Source of the DNA: Draconibacterium orientale
GTDB taxonomy: Bacteria; Bacteroidota; Bacteroidia; Bacteroidales; UBA1556
DNA: 34,485 nt
Direction of reading: 5' to 3'
Assembly (NCBI GenBank): GCA_022736595.1
Contig: DZDC01000008.1
Span: forward strand, 1 to 34,485
Part shown: in pieces, positions 24,202 through 31,785 of the stretch
How positions within the stretch are numbered: position 1 is the first letter of the stretch
Layout of the letters: each line of letters begins with the position of its first letter
Translations under genes and position numbers: made by a program
Notes under the pieces: model-generated
Seen by the model: the letters and a program-made list of their open reading frames with translations, nothing else
Database searches by the model: none
Told to the model about the DNA's origin: nothing

Positions 24202-24552
24202 TTAAGATTGAACTGAATTGGCAGCTTTTGCATTTCGACGCTTGTCGGAATAAGCTACAGCATGTTTGTCGAGTTTAACGGTTAAAAAGCGTAAAATGCG
24301 CTCATCACGTTTAAAAGCGATTTCGAAATCTTTTACAAAATTCCCTTCTACTTCAAACTCTACTAAGTTGTAAAAACCTGTAGTTTTTTTCTTAATGTTA
24401 TAAGCCAACTTCTTTAAGCCCCAGTTTTCTTCATGCACAATTTTACCACCGGCTTGTGTGATCAAACTGCTGTACTTGCTTACCGCTTCCTTTACCTGAT
24501 CATCAGATAAAACGGGAGTTAAAATGAAAACGGTTTCATAACGATTCAACAT
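24202..24552 (-). CDS. rpsF: 30S ribosomal protein S6
   Basis: S6 (bS6) is 116 aa, with MLNRYETVFILTPVLSD at the start, the WGLKKLAYNIKKKTTGFYNLVEFE core and a charged C-terminal tail. It is first in the operon with rpsR and rplI. There is no ssb or priB gene between rpsF and rpsR, unlike many Firmicutes and Proteobacteria. The promoter at 24600-24628 gives a leader of about 40 bases. Confidence 0.98.
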   Translation of the reverse strand: MLNRYETVFILTPVLSDDQVKEAVSKYSSLITQAGGKIVHEENWGLKKLAYNIKKKTTGFYNLVEFEVEGNFVKDFEIAFKRDERILRFLTVKLDKHAVAYSDKRRNAKAANSVQS

Positions 24553-24599
24553 ATTTTCTCGTTTTTAGTTAATAAATTGATTTTAAAAATTTTGGACTG

Positions 24600-24628
24600 C
24601 AAAAGTATAAAAAAATATTTACAAACAA
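24600..24628 (-). promoter_or_regulatory. Promoter of the rpsF-rpsR-rplI operon
   Basis: Read on the minus strand it is TTG (24626-24628), 18 bases, then TACTTTTG (24600-24607) followed by CA. Both halves fit the Bacteroidetes consensus. Confidence 0.75.
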
Positions 24629-24677
24629 TGCCATTCATTTATAAATAGTTAAAAAAAATTGCTTTTGTAGGTTGTAA

Positions 24678-24716
24678 TAAAAAAACATGCTGTAAATAAA
24701 AGAATTACAGCATGTT
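24678..24716 (-). terminator. Terminator after the rubrerythrin-like gene
   Basis: AACATGCTGTAA at 24684-24695 and TTACAGCATGTT at 24705-24716 form a perfect 12-bp stem with a nine-base loop. On the minus strand a T-run follows. Confidence 0.88.
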
Positions 24717-24739
24717 ATATTTTTAAACGAAGGGCTTAA

Positions 24740-25243
24740 TTAGAAGGCCCAGAACTGATTATCGTTCCAGATTTGTTCGCGTAGCGCTTCATTCATTTCG
24801 TGTAAAGCTTTTTGATGTCCACTCTCCCAATCGGCCAGCATTTTATACAATTCCTTCTCCGTGGGATCAATGGCTTCGGCTGCTCTATCGCTATAGAGTT
24901 TAACGGCTCGAGTTTCAAAGTCGATGGCGGCTGAAATTGCCGCTGCTTCAAAACTGGCTGCATTGGTTTGCGCCTTAAGTTGTTCTGTTAAAACTTTTAA
25001 AACGGCTTCTTCGCCATCTGTATCAATATAGCCTTCTGGTTTTAAGAAGGATTGCGTTTTTTCGTAATTGTGAAATTGCTTGGTTAAAAAATTGATGTGA
25101 AGCTCCTCTTCATGTGCCATCATCATAAATATTTCTTTAGCAGCTTCGCTATCGCATTTCTGGGCAACATTGGTATAGAAGGCTTTCCCTCTCATCTCTA
25201 ACAATATTGCTTCTTTTAAAATATCTTCAGTAGTTCTTGCCAT
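24740..25243 (-). CDS. Rubrerythrin-like diiron protein without rubredoxin domain
   Basis: This 167-aa protein is a four-helix ferritin-like fold. Diiron ligands are visible twice: E16 (LEMRGKAFY) with E46-x2-H49 (HEEELH), and E110 (DFETRAV) with E140-x2-H143 (WESGH), so the site is complete. There is no C-terminal rubredoxin CxxC, and the protein ends NDNQFWAF. Such erythrin-type proteins usually reduce peroxide or act in oxidative-stress and iron handling. It stands alone, with a strong terminator and a poorly defined promoter. Confidence 0.85.
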   Translation of the reverse strand: MARTTEDILKEAILLEMRGKAFYTNVAQKCDSEAAKEIFMMMAHEEELHINFLTKQFHNYEKTQSFLKPEGYIDTDGEEAVLKVLTEQLKAQTNAASFEAAAISAAIDFETRAVKLYSDRAAEAIDPTEKELYKMLADWESGHQKALHEMNEALREQIWNDNQFWAF

Positions 25244-25361
25244 AGTAATAGTTATTAGTTGTTTCGATGTGTAAAAATAGTATTTTTTTTGGGGGATTAG
25301 ATTTTAATTTTCGGTCTTTTAACTGATTTATAACAATTCTTATTGCCTTTAATTCTCAAAA

Positions 25362-25391
25362 AGAAAAGCCCATATTCAAAATATGGGCTTT
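25362..25391 (-). terminator. Terminator after the PiT transporter gene
   Basis: AAAGCCCATAT at 25365-25375 and ATATGGGCTTT at 25381-25391 form an 11-bp stem with a five-base loop, followed on the minus strand by a T-rich stretch. It ends the pyrG-cysteate synthase-PiT row. Confidence 0.85.
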
Positions 25392-25409
25392 ACCTAATGG
25401 TTTGTATTA

Positions 25410-27698
25410 TTATTTTTTCATGAAATCGCGATGCGACTTAAGAAGGTTTATCATGTGTAATAGAATGTTGTGAAATTCGTGTATAATGCTGAAATAAAGT
25501 AAAGTAGCTTTTGTACTTGACTTTCCTTCTTTAACTCTCTTGACTTGCTTGCGTTGCATTTCCTTTAAAGTTAGAATAAGGTTACGTTGATCGACAATCA
25601 CTTTTTCCATTTCAGTGTAGTCGCTTTTAGAAATTTCGTCAATAACATTATTGATAATTGAACTCATAATTCCTTCCACTTCAATGAGATCTGCTTTTTG
25701 TTCGGCTGATATTTCTTTGTGACCGTTTTCTAAATGGTCAGTAGCAGGTTGACTGATAAAGGATAAAGCATGAGCCATTTCTCTCAGAAAATCAAGTACT
25801 TGAACGTAATATAAACTTGATTCAGTGGATTCTTTTGATAATTTACTGATGGTTAGGTGCATTGATTTCTTAAGCAGTTTGGCTTCTGTATTAATACGTA
25901 TGATCTCGTTGTTAGCTGCTTTTAGTGTTTTTCTATTGGAAGTGGCTAAAGAAGCGATAACTATATTAAGTTGGCGCTGCATATCGGTCAAGGATAATAC
26001 GATGGTGTTGTTACAGCTTTGTACGACTCCAATGGCTTCCATGGTGGCTTGTTGTGTGCTTACTTGACTTGTTGTTTCGGTGGCTTTTGAATGAAATAGG
26101 TGGGTTTTATAAATCAAAAATCCTGCTAACAGAAACATAAATACTACGCCGTAGATGCCGGTTAGATATAAGAAAATGCCAACAATCAAGGCTGTAGAAA
26201 AGGCAATAAACGCAGTGAAGAACCAACCTAAAATTACCGATAATACTCCTGTGATCCGAAATACTGCTGACTCTCTTCCCCAAGAGCGATCTGCTAAAGA
26301 AGTCCCCATGGCAACCATAAAAGTAACGTAAGTTGTCGAAAGTGGCAATTTGTATGAGGTACCTATGGCAATTAAACTACTCGAAACCACTAAGTTAATT
26401 GAGGCTCTCATAAGGTCGAATGCTGGTGCATTTTTGCCGAGGATCTTTTGTTTTTCGTTATAGGAGGAGGTGTCGAATTGTTTATTGATATAGCTCAGAA
26501 TTGGTTTTGGAATTATTTTTCCAATATTTTCGTTGAGTTTGATGGAGCTTCTTACGATGGCTCTTGAGACTTCGCTGGATCCAAACTTTTCATTACCCTC
26601 GTCTTGGCGGGTTAAGTCGAGTTCGGTTTTAATCACCGTATGCGCTTTTTTTGAGGTCCAAAGGGTTATGACCATGATTAAACCAGAGATAACAAGGAAA
26701 TAAGCGGCTGATTTTACTGGCTCGTTCATTGAAATCATAAGAAAATTGTTGGGGTCGGCCCCAGGATTGGCTACAAATTCTTTGTAGGATTCAAATCCAG
26801 CCAAAGGTACTCCAATAAAGTTTACTAAATCGTTGCCTGCAAATGCCATTGCTAAAGCAAATGTTCCCGTTAGAACTATGAATTTTAGGATGTTAAGTTT
26901 GAAAATCCAATTTAATGTTTGAAGCAATAGAGCCCATCCTAGAAAGGAGGCAATTAGAATAAGTTGTGAGTTATCTTTTACCCAATCTTTTAATTTTAAG
27001 GCTTTGTCGAGGGTTACTCCTTTATAAATTTCGCCCTCGTCAAAGAGGATGGCTGAGGCGTAGGTAGAATCTTTAATTCCTTTAATTAGAATAAAATAGG
27101 TGATTGCACTAATGGCAATTCCTCCGTAAACTGCCCCCCAGTATTTAATCTTTTTTTCAAAATCAAAGCTAAATAGAAACCGAGTAATATACTGAATAAC
27201 CGTACCACTTACAAACGCAACGATAACAGATAATAAGATTCCACCAATAATTTTAAGAGCGGTGGCAGTATTAATGAAATCAAGAATAGTTTCTGTGCCA
27301 ATTCCATTGGATACCTTCATTATTCCAATGCCAACTGCAGCTCCTAGAAGTCCAAATACCAAGGATACCGTAGTTGATGTGGGCATTCCGAAAGTATTAT
27401 ATAAATCTAAGAGAATTACATTGGTTATCATCACTGCAACAAACACCAGCATGATTTCTGAAAAGTGAAAGTATTGAGGATTCATAATTCCATTACGTGC
27501 CACTTCCATCATTCCGTTGGAAAAAGTTGTGCCAATCAATACCCCCACGGCAGCTACAATCATGATTACTCTAAAAGGTGCAGACTTAGACCCCACAGCG
27601 GAGTTTAGGAAATTAACGGCGTCGTTACCAACACCTACAACAATACCACTAATTGCCAAAGCAAAAAGTCCGATTGCCATTATTAAATAAATGTCCAT
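25410..27698 (-). CDS. PiT family inorganic phosphate transporter with PhoU-like tail
   Basis: This is a 762-aa inner-membrane carrier for phosphate (as metal-phosphate or with a cation). The two PiT signatures are GVGNDAVNFLNSAVGSKSA at residues 22-40 and FAGNDLVNFIGVPLAG near 286-301, one per half of the inverted repeat. About twelve helices are visible. The last 220 residues are hydrophilic, helical and PhoU-like (TDMQRQLNIVIASLATSNRKT onwards), so the carrier seems to have its own cytoplasmic regulatory domain; this exceeds the roughly 500-aa PitA of E. coli. It starts 26 bases after the cysteate synthase gene and is probably co-transcribed. Confidence 0.9.
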   Translation of the reverse strand: MDIYLIMAIGLFALAISGIVVGVGNDAVNFLNSAVGSKSAPFRVIMIVAAVGVLIGTTFSNGMMEVARNGIMNPQYFHFSEIMLVFVAVMITNVILLDLYNTFGMPTSTTVSLVFGLLGAAVGIGIMKVSNGIGTETILDFINTATALKIIGGILLSVIVAFVSGTVIQYITRFLFSFDFEKKIKYWGAVYGGIAISAITYFILIKGIKDSTYASAILFDEGEIYKGVTLDKALKLKDWVKDNSQLILIASFLGWALLLQTLNWIFKLNILKFIVLTGTFALAMAFAGNDLVNFIGVPLAGFESYKEFVANPGADPNNFLMISMNEPVKSAAYFLVISGLIMVITLWTSKKAHTVIKTELDLTRQDEGNEKFGSSEVSRAIVRSSIKLNENIGKIIPKPILSYINKQFDTSSYNEKQKILGKNAPAFDLMRASINLVVSSSLIAIGTSYKLPLSTTYVTFMVAMGTSLADRSWGRESAVFRITGVLSVILGWFFTAFIAFSTALIVGIFLYLTGIYGVVFMFLLAGFLIYKTHLFHSKATETTSQVSTQQATMEAIGVVQSCNNTIVLSLTDMQRQLNIVIASLATSNRKTLKAANNEIIRINTEAKLLKKSMHLTISKLSKESTESSLYYVQVLDFLREMAHALSFISQPATDHLENGHKEISAEQKADLIEVEGIMSSIINNVIDEISKSDYTEMEKVIVDQRNLILTLKEMQRKQVKRVKEGKSSTKATLLYFSIIHEFHNILLHMINLLKSHRDFMKK

Positions 27699-27724
27699 TA
27701 TATTTGAATTTAGGTAATTATAGG

Positions 27725-29011
27725 CTACTTAAAGAGTTTCAATAAAGCCTCCTTAACTGATTCGTGGTCTGGGTTTATGGGAAATATAAGATTGGGTTTC
27801 AGGTACCAGAGCTTCATTTCTGCTTTGAAACGATCTTCTCCACCTCCCGTTATGTTGAGCATAATGGTGGCGTCTGATTGTATCATCTTGTTTTCGATCG
27901 CTTTTATCAAACTACCCACCGCAACCGCGGATGCAGGATGAATATCGATGCCCTCGGTTTGTAAAAATAGTTCTGATGCTTTGGATAGTTGATTATTATC
28001 TACCAAAATTATTTCTCCACCTGCATCTTTCATAGCATCAAAAAGACCACCGGTTATTGGGTATGGGGGTTTGCGATTAGAAAGCACTTTTGCAATTATT
28101 TCCTCTACCTGTTTTCTTGCATGGTCGTCATCTAACGGCAGTAGTTGTCTTGAATTGGCATACCATGCATCGTGAATGGGTTGAAATGGTGCGTTCTGAG
28201 AAACCATCAGTTTCATTTTTTTATTTCCAAATCGACCATCATTAATAAGGCGTATATTAGCTTCCCAAGCTGCGATAGCACCAGTGCCACTACCTACGGC
28301 TTGAAAATAATAATCTGGAATTTGACCAATGTGGGTAACCGCAGAAAGGGTGGTTGTTCCCATTCCATCACGGCGAGCCACATTTTTTGCGCCGCCTTCT
28401 GCCAAAAATATAGGCAATTCACAAGCTATATTTCCTAAAGCTATAGCATCGTAATAATCGCTGCCTTTGGCTGATGCAATGAGTTTAACATTGGGTTTAA
28501 TAGGTTGGTCAAACCAAAGCGCGTCTAAATTATCTTCAGGCACACAGAGGAGCAAAGGGATATTGTTGTCGGAACATACTCGAGCAAAGGCTCTTGCAGT
28601 ATTACCAGCAGAAGCTACTACTAATATTCTTTTTTCATCTGCTGGTAATCGTCCTCCTACCGTGTAAGCTTCAGTTTCTTTAAATGAACAAGTGCTCATC
28701 TCAATTCCTCGTTCTGGCCAATAACCACTAAAGGTTATGTATAAATTGGTTAGATTGAGCTTTTTGGCCAATCCTTCACTTTTATAGGTAATGGGGGCAA
28801 AAGACCCATTTAGATAACGATGAACTGGCAACCATGTTGCAAATTTATAGATACCCAGTGACTCATCACCCAGCATCAATTGTTTGTTTTCATAAATGGC
28901 TCTAATGAGACTTGGATGAGGCTCGTTAATTGGGTCGAGAGTCCATCCTGCATCATTAAATTGCTGACCAGTGGCAATGGACTCAAGGGTATAAGAAGTA
29001 ATTTGTGACAT
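27725..29011 (-). CDS. PLP-dependent cysteate synthase-like enzyme (threonine synthase fold)
   Basis: This 428-aa fold-type II PLP enzyme is a threonine synthase paralog. The PLP lysine is K111 in STCSFKETEAY; VVASAGNTARAF (131-142) and the phosphate-binding loop GSGTGAIAAWE (240-250) are clear. The opening GDESLGIYKFATWLPVHR, the SFKE lysine motif and the 428-aa length fit cysteate synthase (phosphoserine plus sulfite to cysteate), described first in Methanosarcina and later in Bacteroidetes that make sulfonolipids. No thrB or hom gene is nearby to argue for threonine synthesis. It lies five bases after pyrG. The call rests on recalled family features; true threonine synthase remains possible. 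Confidence 0.65.
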   Translation of the reverse strand: MSQITSYTLESIATGQQFNDAGWTLDPINEPHPSLIRAIYENKQLMLGDESLGIYKFATWLPVHRYLNGSFAPITYKSEGLAKKLNLTNLYITFSGYWPERGIEMSTCSFKETEAYTVGGRLPADEKRILVVASAGNTARAFARVCSDNNIPLLLCVPEDNLDALWFDQPIKPNVKLIASAKGSDYYDAIALGNIACELPIFLAEGGAKNVARRDGMGTTTLSAVTHIGQIPDYYFQAVGSGTGAIAAWEANIRLINDGRFGNKKMKLMVSQNAPFQPIHDAWYANSRQLLPLDDDHARKQVEEIIAKVLSNRKPPYPITGGLFDAMKDAGGEIILVDNNQLSKASELFLQTEGIDIHPASAVAVGSLIKAIENKMIQSDATIMLNITGGGEDRFKAEMKLWYLKPNLIFPINPDHESVKEALLKLFK

Positions 29012-29016
29012 GGGAG

Positions 29017-30621
29017 TTATTTTGTGTTCAAAGCTGCATTTACAAAGCTAACAAAGAGGGGGTGTGGATTGGCAACGGTGCTGCTATATTCAGGGTGAAA
29101 TTGTACACCAACAAACCAAGGGTGCGATGGAATTTCTACAATTTCAACTAAGTCACGCTTTGGGTTAATACCTGTGATTTTCATACCTCCATTTGTAAAA
29201 GATTCTAGATACTGGTTGTTGAATTCATACCGATGACGGTGTCTTTCTTCAATCTTTTCTTTTTTATAGGCATCCAATGCTTTGGAGCCTTCAAATAGTT
29301 GGCAGCTGTATGCTCCCAATCTCATGGTGCCGCCCATATTGTTGATATTTTTTTGCTCTTCCATGAAGTCGATTACAGGAAATTTTGTTCGAGGATTCAT
29401 TTCAGTACTGTGGGCGTTTTCCATTCCAAGCACATTCCTAGCATATTCAATAACAGCACATTGCATTCCTAAACATATTCCTAAGAATGGAACTTTATTC
29501 TCACGAGCATATTTTATGGCAAGAATTTTACCTTCGATACCTCTATTCCCAAATCCTGGAGCCACTACTATCCCATGCAAATTTTTTAAGGTAGTTTCTA
29601 AGTTTTCTTCATCAATTTTCTCTGAAGAAATCATTTTAATATTCACCTTACAAAGGTTTTCAGCCCCAGCATGTACAAATGATTCAAGTATGGATTTATA
29701 CGAATCTTTAAGTTCCACATATTTACCAACCAAACCAATGGTGATCTCATGCGTTGGATTTTTGAGTCGTGAGAGAAATTTCTCCCAATTGGTAAGGTTT
29801 GTTTTTCGATTGTCTTTAACGTTGAGTTTACGTAGGACTTCTGTATCCAATCCTTCTTCTTGCATCAAAAGCGGGACATTATATATGGTTTCGGTGTCAA
29901 TGCTTTCAATAACACTTGTGGTTTCAACATTACAAAACAAAGCTACTTTGTGGCGTATATTGAGGTTGAGGTGTTTTTCGGTTCTACAGACTAGAATGTC
30001 AGGTTGTACTCCTAATTGCAGTAATTGTTTAACGCTGTGCTGGGTAGGTTTGGTTTTCAATTCACCAGCGGCGGCTAAATAGGGGATAAGGGTAAGGTGT
30101 ATAACGAGGGCTTGGTTTCCTAGTTCCCATTTCAACTGTCGAACGGCTTCGATATAAGGTAATGATTCAATATCTCCCACGGTACCTCCAATTTCGGTGA
30201 TTACGAAGTCGAAGTTGCTTTGGTTTTCGAGAAGACGAATTCTGTTTTTGATTTCATCGGTAATATGAGGAATGATTTGAACGGTTTCTCCCAAATAATC
30301 GCCTTTGCGCTCTTTATTAATAACGGTAGAATAAATGCGACCCGTAGTAACATTATTGGCCTGGGTAGTGGGTTGGTTGGTAAACCTTTCGTAATGGCCT
30401 AAGTCAAGGTCGGTTTCTGCGCCGTCCACGGTTACGTAACATTCGCCGTGTTCGTAAGGGTTTAAAGTTCCTGGATCCACATTGATATAAGGATCGAGTT
30501 TTTGTATGGTTACATTGTATCCGCGAGCTTGCAATAATTTGGCTAATGAGGCCGAAATGATTCCCTTACCCAATGAGGATGTAACTCCCCCTGTTACGAA
30601 GATATAGTGAGTGTTGTTCAT
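29017..30621 (-). CDS. pyrG: CTP synthase
   Basis: PyrG amidates UTP to CTP, using glutamine. It is 534 aa, the usual length. The synthetase domain begins HYIFVTGGVTSSLGKGI with the P-loop, followed by KLDPYINVDPGTLNPYEHGE. The class I glutaminase domain has the nucleophile C383 in LGICLGMQ and the catalytic His/Glu in GVQFHPEYSST. It is first in a minus-strand row with the cysteate synthase candidate five bases downstream. Confidence 0.98.
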   Translation of the reverse strand: MNNTHYIFVTGGVTSSLGKGIISASLAKLLQARGYNVTIQKLDPYINVDPGTLNPYEHGECYVTVDGAETDLDLGHYERFTNQPTTQANNVTTGRIYSTVINKERKGDYLGETVQIIPHITDEIKNRIRLLENQSNFDFVITEIGGTVGDIESLPYIEAVRQLKWELGNQALVIHLTLIPYLAAAGELKTKPTQHSVKQLLQLGVQPDILVCRTEKHLNLNIRHKVALFCNVETTSVIESIDTETIYNVPLLMQEEGLDTEVLRKLNVKDNRKTNLTNWEKFLSRLKNPTHEITIGLVGKYVELKDSYKSILESFVHAGAENLCKVNIKMISSEKIDEENLETTLKNLHGIVVAPGFGNRGIEGKILAIKYARENKVPFLGICLGMQCAVIEYARNVLGMENAHSTEMNPRTKFPVIDFMEEQKNINNMGGTMRLGAYSCQLFEGSKALDAYKKEKIEERHRHRYEFNNQYLESFTNGGMKITGINPKRDLVEIVEIPSHPWFVGVQFHPEYSSTVANPHPLFVSFVNAALNTK

Positions 30622-30650
30622 AAGTATTGATTGTCAGGCAATTAAAAATA

Positions 30651-30658
30651 CAAAAATA
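30651..30658 (-). promoter_or_regulatory. -7 element of the pyrG unit
   Basis: The minus strand reads TATTTTTG, a TAnnTTTG match, 30 bases before the pyrG ATG at 30621. The -33 half is not evident. Confidence 0.5.
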
Positions 30659-30736
30659 AGGCTGCAAGATACTATTATTTTTTAGAGCTTTAACATGAAG
30701 TTAAATTATCTTGAAAATTTGTTAAGAATTGAGCTA

Positions 30737-30775
30737 AAAAAATAAAACCACACTTTTTAGATAAAGTATGGTTTT
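30737..30775 (-). terminator. Terminator after rpoD
   Basis: AAAACCACACTTT at 30744-30756 and AAAGTATGGTTTT at 30763-30775 form a 13-bp stem. Its one irregular pair is a G-U wobble on the minus-strand RNA, which fits minus-strand use. T-rich sequence follows on that strand. Confidence 0.82.
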
Positions 30776-30802
30776 ATGGAACGTTATGAAAATCAGAAAG
30801 GG

Positions 30803-31669
30803 TTATTGACCCAAGTAGGCTTTGAGTAGTTTGCTTCTACTATTGTGTTTAAGACGACGTATGGCTTTCTCCTTTATTTGACGAACGCGTTCACGGGTAA
30901 GACCAAATTTTATAGCAATTTCGTCGAGGGTCCAGCTATGGCCGTATCCAATTCCATAGTAGAGGTTTATAATATCCCTTTCTTTTTCGGTTAAGCTACT
31001 TAACGATCTTTCTATTTCTTGGTTAAGGCTTTCGCGAATAAGATATTCATCGGTATCGGGCTCGTCGCTATTGATCATAATGTCAAGCATACTCGAGGTT
31101 TCACCTTCCATGAGTGGAGCATCCATTGACACATGGGTGGAGTGCATTTTGAGTGCAGCTTTAACTTTGTAAAGGGGCAATTCTAAATAATCGGCTATTT
31201 CAACGGAGGTTGCTGGCCTTCCAAATTCTTGCTCCAATTTTGCGGAAGCTTTGGTGATTCGGTTCAGAGATCCCACTTGATTTAAGGGTAGTCGCACAAT
31301 TCGTGATTGTTCGGCCAAAGCTTGTAAAATACTTTGACGAATCCACCAAACGGCATAAGAAATAAATTTAAAACCTCGCGTTTCGTCGAAGCGAGTTGCT
31401 GCTTTTATCAATCCCAAATTGCCTTCATTAATTAAATCAGGTAAGGTAAGTCCTTGATTTTGATATTGCTTAGCCACAGAAACAACAAATCTCAAATTAG
31501 CTTTGGTAAGTTTTTCCAACGCTCTTTGATCTCCATTTTTGATTAGCTGTGCCAATCGTACTTCTTCATCAGCAGTGATAAGGTCTTCGCGACCAATATC
31601 TTGCAGATATTTGTCGAGGGAGGCCGTTTGCCTGTTGGTAATTGATTTTGTTATTTTAAGTTGTCTCAT
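30803..31669 (-). CDS. rpoD: Primary RNA polymerase sigma factor (short RpoD/SigA type)
   Basis: This is a 288-aa sigma-70 factor. It lacks region 1.1 and the long non-conserved segment, as in Bacteroidetes primary sigma. Region 1.2 begins ASLDKYLQDIGREDLITADEE. Regions 2.1-2.4 include NLRFVVSVAKQYQNQG, LPDLINEGNLGLIKAATRFD and KFISYAVWWIRQSI. Region 3 follows RLPLNQVG. Region 4.2 is WTLDEIAIKFGLTRERVRQIKEKAI. An in-frame start at 31705 would add 12 residues; MRQLKITK at 31669 is the family start. Its product reads the TAnnTTTG promoters seen across the window. Confidence 0.96.
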   Translation of the reverse strand: MRQLKITKSITNRQTASLDKYLQDIGREDLITADEEVRLAQLIKNGDQRALEKLTKANLRFVVSVAKQYQNQGLTLPDLINEGNLGLIKAATRFDETRGFKFISYAVWWIRQSILQALAEQSRIVRLPLNQVGSLNRITKASAKLEQEFGRPATSVEIADYLELPLYKVKAALKMHSTHVSMDAPLMEGETSSMLDIMINSDEPDTDEYLIRESLNQEIERSLSSLTEKERDIINLYYGIGYGHSWTLDEIAIKFGLTRERVRQIKEKAIRRLKHNSRSKLLKAYLGQ

Positions 31670-31710
31670 ATTTAAAAAATTATGAGGGTTAATTCTACCG
31701 TACAAAGCGA

Positions 31711-31718
31711 CAAATATA
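31711..31718 (-). promoter_or_regulatory. -7 element of rpoD
   Basis: The minus strand reads TATATTTG followed by TCG, matching TAnnTTTG, 42 bases before the rpoD ATG. The 10 bases ATATTTGTCG recur inverted at 31764-31773 on the plus strand. Confidence 0.55.
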
Positions 31719-31785
31719 TCATTTCCTCTATATATTTAGCATTAAATTTTACTTAATTTTGAAATATTTGTCGTATTCTTCAAAA

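Noticed and set aside
27725..29011. Plain threonine synthase as the name for this enzyme.
   Set aside because: The fold is the same, but the opening segment, the lysine motif and the lack of threonine-pathway neighbours fit cysteate synthase better. Kept as the alternative.
29282..30082. A 266-codon plus-strand frame opposite pyrG.
   Set aside because: It lies entirely antisense to a well-conserved housekeeping gene and its product has no family-like motif.
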